Of a stretch of DNA of 64,000 bases, positions 35,789 through 44,281 are shown piece by piece (position 1 is the stretch's first letter; each line of letters opens with the position of its first letter). The position numbers and the translations under genes are program-made. The notes beneath the pieces are model-generated. The model did no database searches and was not told where the DNA came from. It saw only the letters and a program-made list of their open reading frames with translations. The stretch is taken from contig CAYOOD010000024.1 of assembly GCA_964405435.1 (NCBI GenBank), forward strand, positions 1-64,000, read 5' to 3'. This stretch comes from DVEG01 sp964405435. GTDB lineage: Bacteria; Cyanobacteriota; Cyanobacteriia; Cyanobacteriales; Oscillatoriaceae.

Positions 35789-37134
35789 TTCGATACTACA
35801 CGCAAAGCGACTGAAATTAACGTTAAGAATGTCAGAAACCCGACTGCATCCAGCATGGTTGTCAGCAAGGGACCGCTGATCAGGGCGGGGTCGAGGTTGA
35901 GGCGCTTGAGTCCCATTGGCAGCAGGGTTCCCAGGGTTGCGGCGAAAAAGACATTAACCGCCATCACCAGCGCCGCCACGATCGCCACCCAGCGCTCGTC
36001 AGGGGGGGACCAAATTAAGGACAGAATGCCCAATGCCAAGCCCAGGGCGAGGGCGCTGCCCAATCCGGCTAGAATTTCTTTGCGGAGAATGCGCAAGGTA
36101 TCTTCGGGGGTGACTTCGCCCACGCCCAGTCCCCGCACGGTGACGGATAGGGCTTGAATGGCGACATTGCCGCTGGTATTGGACAAAATCGGCATGATGA
36201 CGGCGAGAACGGGAACTACGGAAATGACGTGCTGGAAGGGGGCGATCGCGCTGGCGGCACCGATATAGAGCCCGATATTGCCCAGCAGCCACGGCAAGCG
36301 CTTGCGGATGGTGACGTGGGGAGCCGAGAGGGCGGCTTCGTCGCCGCCGCTGACACCGGCGAGTTTTTGGATGTCTTCGGTGGCTTCTTCTTCGAGAATG
36401 TCGATCACGTCGTCAATGGTGACGATGCCCACGAGCCGGTCTTCGCGATCGACGACGGGCAGCGCGATCAAGTCGTAGCGCTGCATTAGCCGCGCCACTT
36501 CTTCTTGGGGCATTTCGGTGCGGGCTTTGATGACGCGATCGCTGCCAATATCCCCAATCTGGGCTTCGGGGAGGGAAAACAACAACTGGCGCAGGGAGAT
36601 CACTTGAACCAGCTTGCGGTTGTCGTCGGTGACATAGGCGTAGTAGATGCTTTCCTTGTCGCGATCGCTGCGGCGGATTTTGTTGAGGGCTTCTCCCACC
36701 GTCAATCCCTGCCGCAGTTGGACGTATTCTGTCGTCATCGCCCGACCGGCGGTGCCTTCGGCATATCCCAGAATCGTTGCCGTTGCCTGCCGCTGTTCCG
36801 GGCTGAGTTGCTGCAATAGGCGCTTGACGACGCTGGCGGGCAGTTCGTCGAACAGGGCAGCGCGATCGTCGGGGCTCATCTCCTCGACAATCTGACAAAT
36901 TTGCAAGTCTTGCAGCGAGTCGATGAGTTCTTCCTGCACTTCCGGCGGCAGGTATTCAAAAACGGCGATCGCCTGAGATTTGTTGAGCAGCCGAAATGCG
37001 ATCGCCCGCTTCTTGAGAGGCTGTTCGGCGATGTAATCTCCTGCATCCACTGCCGGGAGGCGATTGAGTTCCGACTTGAGCTGATTTAATTTCGTGAAAT
37101 CCGATAGAGTAGGGCGCAATTCCTGAGCGAGCAT
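35785..37134 (-). CDS. mgtE: Magnesium transporter MgtE
   Basis: Membrane Mg2+ channel gated by cytoplasmic magnesium. The product has about 449 residues. The N-terminal superhelical domain (LPPEVQEELIDSLQD, EEMSPDDRAALFDELP) is followed by a CBS pair (TTEYVQLRQGLTVGEAL, YDLIALPVVDREDRLVGIVT with DDVIDILEEEATEDI) and five membrane spans containing GNVAIQALSVTVRGL, part of the conserved pore. Start chosen at ATG 37134 because AGGAGG lies 5 bases upstream; an upstream frame extension to 37176 lacks a site. The stop overlaps the next frame in ATGA. Confidence 0.95.
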   Translation of the reverse strand: MLAQELRPTLSDFTKLNQLKSELNRLPAVDAGDYIAEQPLKKRAIAFRLLNKSQAIAVFEYLPPEVQEELIDSLQDLQICQIVEEMSPDDRAALFDELPASVVKRLLQQLSPEQRQATATILGYAEGTAGRAMTTEYVQLRQGLTVGEALNKIRRSDRDKESIYYAYVTDDNRKLVQVISLRQLLFSLPEAQIGDIGSDRVIKARTEMPQEEVARLMQRYDLIALPVVDREDRLVGIVTIDDVIDILEEEATEDIQKLAGVSGGDEAALSAPHVTIRKRLPWLLGNIGLYIGAASAIAPFQHVISVVPVLAVIMPILSNTSGNVAIQALSVTVRGLGVGEVTPEDTLRILRKEILAGLGSALALGLALGILSLIWSPPDERWVAIVAALVMAVNVFFAATLGTLLPMGLKRLNLDPALISGPLLTTMLDAVGFLTFLTLISVALRVVSK

Positions 37135-37411
37135 ACAACCTCCTATGTCTCCCCCGCGCTGGGAGACGTTGGCCACCCAGCCTAGAGGAGATCGATACTA
37201 CTGTGTGGAAATGGACTTCGGTCCATAAACTCCGCGAAATTCAACATCGCTTGCCCGCTAGAGGGGCAACCGCTAATTTACATCCTACATCCCTGGGGCG
37301 GAATGCACAATCCGTACTGGGAGCTACTATTAGCTATCAGCGCCAGTAGGGGCCGTTTGAAACATGGCCCTCCGGCAACGGCCAAATGCTTATTTTCGAT
37401 CGAGATTAAAT

Positions 37412-37969
37412 ATGAATGTCAGCCGAAACTCTCTGACTGCAGCGATCGCTGCCCTCATCCTCCTTGGCGGATTGAGCAGTTGCGGCGCGCCCACTGCCAC
37501 CCGCAGCAGCGACAATTCGCCCCCAAATCCTGCTATCTCAAATACAGCCACTCCCACAGCACAGCCCTCTGAGAAAATTCCCAAATCAACGGCTGCTGTC
37601 TCTAACGCCGCTAAAAATACCGTCAGCGTCACCATCTACGAAGTAGACAGCCAGTGCAACGAGTTGATCCCTAAAAAAGTAGCGGTTCCCGCCAGCGACT
37701 CGCTGCAAGCTGCCGTGGGGAAAGTGCTGGAGCCTTACGATACGAAGGACTTTGACCTCGCGGGCTATCAAGTCAGCGTCGATGGCGAAACAGGCGTCGC
37801 CACTGTTGACATGCGGCTCGATCCCAATTCCAAGCGGCAGTTTGTCTCCCTGTCGAGCTGCGAACAGTTCGGGCTATTCGGCAGTTTGCGGAAAACGCTC
37901 GCGAGCAATCCAGGGTGGAAAATCAAAGACGTGCGCTTCAGCGATCGCGGCAAAGAAATAGAACTTTAA
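37412..37969 (+). CDS. GerMN-like lipoprotein
   Basis: The 185-residue protein starts at ATG 37412 with a lipoprotein signal (SLTAAIAALILLGGLSSC, lipobox LSSC). A Pro/Ser/Thr-rich linker follows. The C-terminal 110 residues (VTIYEVDSQCNELIPKKVAV, LEPYDTKDFDLAGYQVSV, GVATVDMRLDPNS) resemble the GerMN or sporulation/spore-germination domain found in many cyanobacterial envelope lipoproteins (moderate match). A longer frame from 37364 was not used because it would precede the signal peptide with 16 polar residues. It ends 4 bases into the convergent glycosylase gene. Confidence 0.72.
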   Translation: MNVSRNSLTAAIAALILLGGLSSCGAPTATRSSDNSPPNPAISNTATPTAQPSEKIPKSTAAVSNAAKNTVSVTIYEVDSQCNELIPKKVAVPASDSLQAAVGKVLEPYDTKDFDLAGYQVSVDGETGVATVDMRLDPNSKRQFVSLSSCEQFGLFGSLRKTLASNPGWKIKDVRFSDRGKEIEL

Positions 37970-38583
37970 GGGCGGGAAACAGCCGGAGAATTGGCGAGAT
38001 ACCAGCGCCAAGGCAAATCCGCGCCCGCAGACAAGCCGATCCGCGTTGTTTGCACGATCGCGATCGCCTTGCTGGCTAAATCCTGCTGAAATTGAGAACT
38101 GCGATGCTCCAACCACAGCGCTTTACCGGGGTGCAACTCTTGCGCGTTCAAACTCAAGTCAATCTGGAGGGCGCGGCAGAGCTTGCCCGGGCCGGCGGCG
38201 ATGCGATGCGGTTTCGCGGCGTGACGCGGCTCGATCCCCGGCGGTACAGACTCCAACTGCACGGCGCGAATCAGCACGGCACTGCCCGCACCCTCCTCAT
38301 CCGTAACAACATTCAGGCAGTGATACATTCCATAGATTAAATAAACGTAACTTGTCCCAGCCGGCCCGAACATGGCGGCATTGCGAGCGGTGCGTCCCCG
38401 ATAACCGTGACAGCCGGGATCGCCCGGGGCGTAAGCTTCGGTTTCCACAATCCGCCCCCGGATGATTTGCCCGTCGGAAAGGAGCCGCACCAGGGTGCAG
38501 CCGAGTAAGTCTGGGGCAACTTCAGTGGAGGGACGCGCCAGCCAAGAAGCTTGCACGCTCGGCTCATTTCCCATTGATTTCAT
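37966..38583 (-). CDS. 3-methyladenine DNA glycosylase (MPG/AAG family)
   Basis: Removes alkylated purines such as 3-methyladenine in base-excision repair. The 205-residue protein has the Aag pattern: LARPSTEVAPDLLGCTLVRL, the active-site region GRIVETEAYAPGDPGCHGYRG with the catalytic Glu, RNAAMFGPAGTSYVYLIYGMYHCLNVV and GPGKLCRALQID. It overlaps the convergent lipoprotein gene by 4 bases. The ATG could be at 38583 or 9 bases inside. Confident assignment. Confidence 0.95.
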   Translation of the reverse strand: MKSMGNEPSVQASWLARPSTEVAPDLLGCTLVRLLSDGQIIRGRIVETEAYAPGDPGCHGYRGRTARNAAMFGPAGTSYVYLIYGMYHCLNVVTDEEGAGSAVLIRAVQLESVPPGIEPRHAAKPHRIAAGPGKLCRALQIDLSLNAQELHPGKALWLEHRSSQFQQDLASKAIAIVQTTRIGLSAGADLPWRWYLANSPAVSRP

Positions 38584-38709
38584 AAATTTTGTTTATATTT
38601 TAGGGCGTTTACCCTGCCCCTACTGCTATAATGTTAATGTTTGAATCGGCGAGCTACAATCGCCGCAAGTTCCTATCAAGGATTGACAAGCAAAGTTTAG
38701 GAGAAAATT

Positions 38710-38832
38710 ATGGATGTAAAGTTGGTTTTTGTGGTATTAACGGGGATTTTTATCGTGGCTAGTCTGTTTTTTGGCACTAAAAATGGCTTCTACGATACCG
38801 ACAACTATCACGGGAATGGCTCAGCCCATTAA
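38710..38832 (+). CDS. 40-residue single-span membrane protein
   Basis: This short gene encodes MDVKLVFVVLTGIFIVASLF followed by FGTKNGFYDTDNYHGNGSAH. It has one hydrophobic span and a polar C-terminal tail with Asp, Tyr and His. TTAGGAG lies about 7 bases before the ATG, which supports it strongly. The length and layout recall small photosystem or NDH-1 subunits of cyanobacteria, but I cannot name a family. Two hairpins follow closely and probably end the transcript. Confidence 0.7.
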   Translation: MDVKLVFVVLTGIFIVASLFFGTKNGFYDTDNYHGNGSAH

Positions 38833-38850
38833 ATTTAATTTCGCAGCGCT

Positions 38851-38898
38851 GCAGGCTTGAGCCTGCGGCTACAGGAACAAAGCCCGCGCAGGCGGGCT
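38851..38898 (+). terminator. Tandem hairpins after the 40-residue gene
   Basis: gcaggct/agcctgc (38851-38866, 2-base loop) and agcccgc/gcgggct (38881-38898, 4-base loop) are perfect 7-bp stems. No T run follows, so termination is only likely, not certain. Confidence 0.45.
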
Positions 38899-38930
38899 AA
38901 GAAACTATCATTTGTGTTCATTTGTGCAGG

Positions 38931-38994
38931 GATTGCGCATTGGCGCTATTTATCTTTTGGGTTGTTGCAAATGTTCATGCGCCAATGCACAATC
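38931..38994. repeat. 16-bp inverted repeat in intergenic DNA
   Basis: gattgcgcattggcgc (38931-38946) and gcgccaatgcacaatc (38979-38994) pair at 15 of 16 positions around 32 bases. No target duplication was found. It lies in a 414-base spacer (38833-39246) that holds no other gene. Confidence 0.6.
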
Positions 38995-39080
38995 GCTTAG
39001 AGGGATATTGACAAAACAGAGATGCTGTCTCGCGCCTGTCTGTAGCGAATCTACATCCTGGGGATCAGTCGAGCTATCCA

Positions 39081-39113
39081 TTTTTTCCAAAAAAACCGGG
39101 TTTCTGGGGAGCG
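39081..39113 (-). repeat. Half-copy of the agaaacccgg hairpin family, inverted
   Basis: On the minus strand this reads cgctccccagaaacccgg, then a T run and ggaaaa, nearly identical to 40612-40642. The two copies lie in opposite orientation on either side of the kinase gene at 39247-40608. Confidence 0.75.
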
Positions 39114-39246
39114 AGGGTTTTAAATCAATCTGGCTTTCTGGCGCTCAATAAAGCGATCGCTTCTCTAGAGCGAGACTCCACCTGTTTTCACTCATTAGGT
39201 AGTTGACAATCCGACAGGATCTAGCTTAGAGCTGCGAGGCAAGCCT

Positions 39247-40608
39247 ATGAGCATCTGTATCAAACCCAACTGCCCATACCCGCTCAATCCCGATAATCTT
39301 CTATTTTGCCAAAAATGCGGATCGGAATTGCTGCTGGCAGGGCGATATCGAGTTATCCGCCTGCTGGGTGGCGGGGGTTTTGGCAAAACCTTTGAAATCA
39401 ACCACAGCGGCACCCTAAAAGTTCTAAAAGTTCTGATTAACAACGATCCCAAAGCTGTAGAGCTGTTTGAACAAGAAGCGCGAGTCTTGAGTCAGTTAAA
39501 TCATCCAGGGATTCCCAAGGGCTACGGTAGTTTTCTTTTCTTTCCCAGAGACAGCCAGACGCCGATATATTGTCTGGTGATGGAACGCATTGAAGGGATG
39601 AATTTAGAAGAGTATCTCAAACGGCTGGGAATGCGCCCGATTGACGAAAGTTTGGCGATCGCGTGGCTAACTCAACTCGCCCAGATTCTGCACGAAGTTC
39701 ACAGCCAGCAGTTTTTTCATCGGGATATCAAGCCATCAAATATCATGCTGCAGCCAGATGGGCAACTGGCGTTAATTGACTTTGGCACGGCGCGAGAAGT
39801 CACCCAAACTTACCAGCTCAAACAGGCTGCTGGGCAGGTGACAGGCATTACTTCTGCAGGTTATACTCCGCCAGAGCAAATCAACTATCACGCCGTGCTG
39901 CAATCAGATTTTTTTGCCTTGGGGCGCACGTTTGTCTATCTGCTGACAGGCAAGGCACCTACCGATCCTGCTATTTACGATCCTCTCAACGATGCGTTAC
40001 GCTGGCGCGATTTTGCTCCGAATATATCGCCTCAGTTAGCAGATTTTATCGAGAGTATGATGGCGCGATCGCCCTGCAATCGTCCTGCCAGTGCTGAGGT
40101 TATTTTGCAACACTTGGGAGAAATTGAACGCGCTTTACATCCGCCGCGATCGCGCCCTCAACCGCCCCAGCCAATCCCTCCAAAACTTCAGCCCGCGAAT
40201 GTCTCTCATCCATCGCCTCCCGCTTCATCTAAAGTATCATTTCCCGGCTGGCGTTTTTGGCTGCTGTGGCTATTGGCAAATGTTTTGGGTTTGGGCGCGG
40301 GCTTGCTTGTAGGTGGGCTCATTGCCGTAGCTTTGATCAGTATTTTGCGCGCTGATGAGATCGGGAATTTGGTTGGCGTTCCCTTAATGTTTGTTGTATT
40401 CGGAATCGTGCAATTGTTCGTACTGCGGCGGCTCCCCTATCGGGCTGATTGGTGGGTGTTAGCAACCCTTGCGGGCGCTTTTGCAGGTTCGATTCCGGGC
40501 GGTATATCGCAGAATGTTCCTCTGTGTATAGTCGGTGCACCATTAGGGGCGACTATTGTACTGCTTTTTCTGGTGCTGGGGCGCGTTTCCAGAAAGTCGG
40601 TCAAGTGA
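39247..40608 (+). CDS. Membrane Ser/Thr protein kinase with N-terminal zinc ribbon
   Basis: The 453-residue protein begins with a four-cysteine zinc ribbon (CIKPNC, CQKCG). A Hanks-type kinase follows from about residue 33: Gly-rich loop LLGGGGFGKTF, catalytic loop HRDIKPSNIM, IDFGTAREV for DFG, and GYTPPEQ for the P+1 region. Kinase signatures are complete, although the usual Lys of VAVK appears as LKVL in LKVLKVLINND. A Pro-rich stretch and three to four membrane spans (FWLLWLLANVLGLGAGLLVGG, VPLMFVVFGIVQLFVL and more) form the C-terminus. The substrate is unknown. Inverted copies of a hairpin repeat flank the gene. Confidence 0.9.
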   Translation: MSICIKPNCPYPLNPDNLLFCQKCGSELLLAGRYRVIRLLGGGGFGKTFEINHSGTLKVLKVLINNDPKAVELFEQEARVLSQLNHPGIPKGYGSFLFFPRDSQTPIYCLVMERIEGMNLEEYLKRLGMRPIDESLAIAWLTQLAQILHEVHSQQFFHRDIKPSNIMLQPDGQLALIDFGTAREVTQTYQLKQAAGQVTGITSAGYTPPEQINYHAVLQSDFFALGRTFVYLLTGKAPTDPAIYDPLNDALRWRDFAPNISPQLADFIESMMARSPCNRPASAEVILQHLGEIERALHPPRSRPQPPQPIPPKLQPANVSHPSPPASSKVSFPGWRFWLLWLLANVLGLGAGLLVGGLIAVALISILRADEIGNLVGVPLMFVVFGIVQLFVLRRLPYRADWWVLATLAGAFAGSIPGGISQNVPLCIVGAPLGATIVLLFLVLGRVSRKSVK

Positions 40609-40619
40609 TATCGCTCCCC

Positions 40620-40652
40620 AGAAACCCGGTTTTTTGGAAAAACCGGGTTTCT
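40620..40652 (+). terminator. Terminator hairpin of the agaaacccgg family
   Basis: A perfect 15-bp stem (agaaacccggttttt / aaaaaccgggtttct) with a 3-base loop starts 12 bases after the kinase stop. It lies between convergent genes and can serve both strands. Confidence 0.75.
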
Positions 40653-40738
40653 CGATTGGCAGCCGAGATTTAGATTCGCTGGCGATCGCTTGTTTTTTTG
40701 GCTTGCAGTCAGGCGATCGCCTCTTTATCATCCCAAAC

Positions 40739-41857
40739 CTACCTGCCTGCCAGAAACGCCTCGAAATCCGGCACCTCTACCCAGCATCCCGTTCGATCGG
40801 ATTGGTGAGTTAAATCCATCAACAACTGCGAGTATACCCCTTCCTTCAGTGAGGGAATCAATGGTTTCCCCGCGTCAATTCCTTGTACCCAGTTGTCGAT
40901 AACGCGAACGATCGGGGCAATGCGCCCGTCTGGATAAACGCGCGGAAATTCCAGCCGTTCCGGTATTTTTAATTCTGCTAAAGGTTCTCCTTTCTGAGCG
41001 CCCCACAGGCGAAATCCGTGGACGTAATCTTGCTGATTGTCGCTGCCCACAATTAACGTGCCGCGATCGCCGTAGACTTCTACCCAATGTCCGCGCCCTT
41101 GATAAGTCACGGAACTCAAGCAAATCTGACAGGGCGTTCCTCCTTCTAATTCTAACATCAACGTGCAGGTATCGTCTGCATCGACGGGTTTTAATTTTCC
41201 TCCTTCAGCGGGATCGGGTCTTTCGGGGATCGTATTAATCAAGCGGGCAGAGAGTCGGCGAATCGAACCAAATAACCAACTGATATAATCGAAGGCGTGG
41301 GAGCCGACAGCTCCGAGAACGCCGCCGCCTTTGTCTTTTTGCGCGTACCAGTTCCAAGGGCGAGAGGCATCGGCGCGACTGGATACGAGCCAATCGATTT
41401 TTATCAGGCGCTTGTTGCCGCAGTAGCCGTCGGCGAGCAGTTCTGCAAAGCGCTGCCACGCGGGGATAAAGCGAAATTCAAAATCCATCGTCGCGATCGC
41501 TCCGGAACTGGCAGCGATTTGGTAGAGTTCCCGCGCCTCAATCGCGTTGAGGGTGGTGGGTTTTTCTAGCAATAGGTGCTTGCCAGCTTTTAGCACCTGT
41601 TTCGCCATATCATAGTGTAAAAATGGCGGCGTGGAAATGCTCACAGCGCTGACTTCCGGTAGGGAGAGAATCGCTTCGAGAGTCGTGCAAGCGTGCGGGA
41701 TGTTGTGGCTAGCGGCGATCGCCTTTGCCTTTTCTAAGTCCCGGTGATAAATGGCGACTGGGCGAGTCCGAGGGTGTTCGACGAAAGCGGGTAGGTGGAC
41801 TTTTTGACCGAACCCCGCGCCCACGATTGCTACCCCAATTTCTGAAGACAGCGACAT
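40739..41857 (-). CDS. Gfo/Idh/MocA family oxidoreductase
   Basis: NAD(P)-dependent sugar or small-molecule oxidoreductase. The 372-residue protein has an N-terminal Rossmann fold (VAIVGAGFGQKVHLPAF), the characteristic HLLLEKPTTLNAIEA with the EKP catalytic lysine, and a C-terminal substrate domain (GGVLGAVGSHAFDYISWLFG) with the family histidine. Substrate not predictable. Convergent with the kinase gene, sharing a bidirectional hairpin. Start at ATG 41857. Confidence 0.93.
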   Translation of the reverse strand: MSLSSEIGVAIVGAGFGQKVHLPAFVEHPRTRPVAIYHRDLEKAKAIAASHNIPHACTTLEAILSLPEVSAVSISTPPFLHYDMAKQVLKAGKHLLLEKPTTLNAIEARELYQIAASSGAIATMDFEFRFIPAWQRFAELLADGYCGNKRLIKIDWLVSSRADASRPWNWYAQKDKGGGVLGAVGSHAFDYISWLFGSIRRLSARLINTIPERPDPAEGGKLKPVDADDTCTLMLELEGGTPCQICLSSVTYQGRGHWVEVYGDRGTLIVGSDNQQDYVHGFRLWGAQKGEPLAELKIPERLEFPRVYPDGRIAPIVRVIDNWVQGIDAGKPLIPSLKEGVYSQLLMDLTHQSDRTGCWVEVPDFEAFLAGR

Positions 41858-41901
41858 AAAGTAATTTTAGGTTATTTTGGGTGATTTCAGGGAATTCCCG
41901 A

Positions 41902-42429
41902 TTATTTCACGAATCGGAAGATATTTGGGTAGCGATAATTTTCGCCCTTTCTGACTTTCAAAGCGGCTGCGATCGCCAGCGCTGCATCGACAATCCCGAT
42001 CAGCGGGATTATAAACGCCATCGGTCTTAATGCCACCGCAAGTACAGCCATGAGTGCATTCAGGCGCTCTGCATCGGGAGACTCTAAAATCGGGAGGATT
42101 GCAATCAAAAAACCTCCTAAAAGGTATACTAAAGATAGAGCCAGGGTATAGAGTAGAAGTGAGATTTGAAAATTGAGAGACTCTTTGGCTTGGGCGTCTA
42201 TAAAAGGGTGCTGATTTTTCTTCAGCCGCCAGATTGCGAGCGGCCCCAAAATGTAAGTAAAGGGAAGTATTAAGATGAAAGGGATGCCGGCAAACCACAG
42301 CCCGGTAAGGGGGAGCCATGCGAGGGAAGAAAGATGACCGATCGTTGCCCAAAAGCGGGCTTTTGTCGTGTCATCCGCATCCCCTATCATTCCCCAGAGG
42401 CGGACTTTTTTGGTGTCATTCCCATCCAT
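41902..42429 (-). CDS. DUF4870 membrane protein
   Basis: The 175-residue protein has the DUF4870 pattern: ATIGHLSSLAWLPLTG, LGPLAIWRLKKNQHPFIDAQAKESLNFQ (shown in part) and three or four membrane spans, ending in a charged tail. Function unknown. The N-terminus contains a 15-residue imperfect duplication (GNDTKKVRLWGMIGD then ADDTTKARFWATIGH) mirrored by 29-base DNA repeats at 42354 and 42399. It lies upstream of the Gfo/Idh gene on the same strand (gap 44 bases). Confidence 0.85.
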   Translation of the reverse strand: MDGNDTKKVRLWGMIGDADDTTKARFWATIGHLSSLAWLPLTGLWFAGIPFILILPFTYILGPLAIWRLKKNQHPFIDAQAKESLNFQISLLLYTLALSLVYLLGGFLIAILPILESPDAERLNALMAVLAVALRPMAFIIPLIGIVDAALAIAAALKVRKGENYRYPNIFRFVK

Positions 42430-42473
42430 TGACGTTTCTCCAGTTTAGGCGAATTTGGCCAAGGATAAACAGG

Positions 42474-42497
42474 AGAGACGCAGGGGGCTGCGTCTCT
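42474..42497. terminator. Perfect 10-bp hairpin between gshB and DUF4870 gene
   Basis: agagacgcag and ctgcgtctct pair around gggg. It lies about 220 bases beyond the gshB stop and just upstream of the DUF4870 gene; no T run follows on the minus strand, so its role is uncertain. Confidence 0.4.
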
Positions 42498-42713
42498 GCC
42501 GAGAGCTTTTTAAGTTTTAACTTATTTCAGTCCGGAATGAGGGATTCAGTCACCCTAGGGCAGAAAACCTTCACTGAGCGTATCGCCATCAGGAGTGCTG
42601 TTGGCGTCCCCAATCGAGGACGAAAAGCCCGTGCTGCAAGGGCAGGCACCCGCCACAAGTGCCGCCGCTTATTTGAGAGTGCTGGAGGTGCCGCACGCAG
42701 GGAAGAGCAGAGA

Positions 42714-43700
42714 TTATCTCTTTTTCTTGCCTTTGACTTGTCTGGCTGCCTCCACCCACTCAATCACCTGATGCCCCAGGCGGGTACTGTCCAAGCGGTC
42801 AATTTCGCGGACGCCGGTGGGGCTGGTGACGTTGACTTCGGTGAGGTAGCCGCCAATGACGTCAATTCCCACGAAAACCAAACCATCCTCGCGCAGCTTG
42901 GGAGCGAGCTTGGCGCAAATCAGGTGTTCTTTCTCGGTGATTTCCGCTTTGGCCACTTTCCCCCCGACGGCCATATTGTTGCGGAATTCATTGCCGGAGG
43001 ACACCCGATTCACTGCCCCGATGGGTTTGCCGTTGAGCAAGATGATGCGCTTGTCTCCCTGTTTTGCCTCTGGCAGGTAGGTTTGAACCATCACGGGAGT
43101 TTTGCCGCGACCGGTACTGATTTCAACGAGGGAGTTGAAATTGGGATCTTTCGGCTGTACGAAAACGATCCCTTCGCCTGCTTTGCCGCCTAGAGGTTTG
43201 AGGATGGCTGCCCCTTTGTGTTCGACAAATTGCCGGATAACGGATTTGTCGGCGCTGACGATGGTTTCGGGAATGACTTTGGTAAACTGGAGGGCATACA
43301 TTTTCTCGTTAGCCGCCCGCAGCCCTTGGGGGGCATTGATCACCAGGGTTTGGGTGGGGTCGATGTAGTCGAGAATGTAGGTGGCGTAAAGGTAGGAAAT
43401 GTTGACTGGGGGATCGGTACGCATGAAAACCGCGTCCATTTCCTCGAGGGGGCGCAAAACGCGATCGCCGAGCTCGTACCAAGAGGGGACTTTCACCCAT
43501 CCCCCCTCCACCAGTTGCACGGGTGTGAGCTTAACCTGCTCGAGTACCGCCCAAGCCTTGCTATCCACGACGCTGAGGTACTTCGTTTGCGTCACCCAAA
43601 CCTCGTGTCCTAGCGCTTGAGCGGATTCCATGAGCGCTACGCTGGTGTCGTGGGCTGGATCGAGCCCTTTGAGCGGGTCAATGATAAATGCAAATTTCAC
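42714..43700 (-). CDS. gshB: Glutathione synthetase
   Basis: ATP-grasp enzyme that adds glycine to gamma-glutamylcysteine to make glutathione. The 328-residue protein has MKFAFIIDPLKGLDPAHDTS at the start, VFMRTDPPVN, the ATP-grasp loop LKPLGGKAGEGIVFV, and DVIGGYLTEVNVTSPTG near the end. Length is typical. The gene lies downstream of grxC on the same strand (gap 120 bases), a functional pairing since glutaredoxin uses glutathione. Confidence 0.97.
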   Translation of the reverse strand: MKFAFIIDPLKGLDPAHDTSVALMESAQALGHEVWVTQTKYLSVVDSKAWAVLEQVKLTPVQLVEGGWVKVPSWYELGDRVLRPLEEMDAVFMRTDPPVNISYLYATYILDYIDPTQTLVINAPQGLRAANEKMYALQFTKVIPETIVSADKSVIRQFVEHKGAAILKPLGGKAGEGIVFVQPKDPNFNSLVEISTGRGKTPVMVQTYLPEAKQGDKRIILLNGKPIGAVNRVSSGNEFRNNMAVGGKVAKAEITEKEHLICAKLAPKLREDGLVFVGIDVIGGYLTEVNVTSPTGVREIDRLDSTRLGHQVIEWVEAARQVKGKKKR

Positions 43701-43820
43701 GCAGAGTCTCCCTTCAATCGTGCCAGAAAGCGTGCAATCTTTCCCGATCCATTAAACCGCTAAATGAGCAGCAAGCGGCGCTGAGCGCGCGTTTTGGAGA
43801 GTGCCGCCGAAGGGCGATCG

Positions 43821-44090
43821 CTAGCTAGGACTTTTCTGCAGCAGTTCGTCGAGTTTGCCGCGCGCGTTGAGGGCGTGCAAGTCGTCGCAGCCCCCGACAT
43901 GCTGGTCATTGATGAATATTTGCGGTAGGGAGCGCCTGCCATTGGCCCTTTCTGCCATTTTGGCGCGGGCTGCCTCATCCCCGTCAATGCCGTATTCAGT
44001 AAACTCGACGCCTTTTCTATTTAGCAGGTCCTTGGCACGAATGCAGTAGGGGCAGCTTCTCCAGGTATAGATTTCAACTTTAGCGGCCAT
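43821..44090 (-). CDS. grxC: Glutaredoxin 3
   Basis: Small thiol-disulfide oxidoreductase that uses glutathione. The 89-residue protein has the CPYC active site at residues 13-16 (YTWRSCPYCIRAKDLL), the conserved RRSLPQIFINDQHVGGCDDLH and a normal length. The ATG at 44090 follows a weak aaggat-type site. It lies directly upstream of gshB on the same strand and may be co-transcribed. Confidence 0.96.
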   Translation of the reverse strand: MAAKVEIYTWRSCPYCIRAKDLLNRKGVEFTEYGIDGDEAARAKMAERANGRRSLPQIFINDQHVGGCDDLHALNARGKLDELLQKSPS

Positions 44091-44281
44091 AGTATCCTCA
44101 ATCTTTAAGTTTTATTTCTTAAATTTTAAACCCGTACTGTTTTTTTCTGACCCCAGACCGAGCTGATGCGATCGCTTCGCTGGTTCTATTGAAACTTCAT
44201 GGCGATACCATAAATAAAATCCCTACTCCATAGCGAGCGGGGATGCGAGTAATCCTTCAAATATAGGCGGTAGCGAGACTT

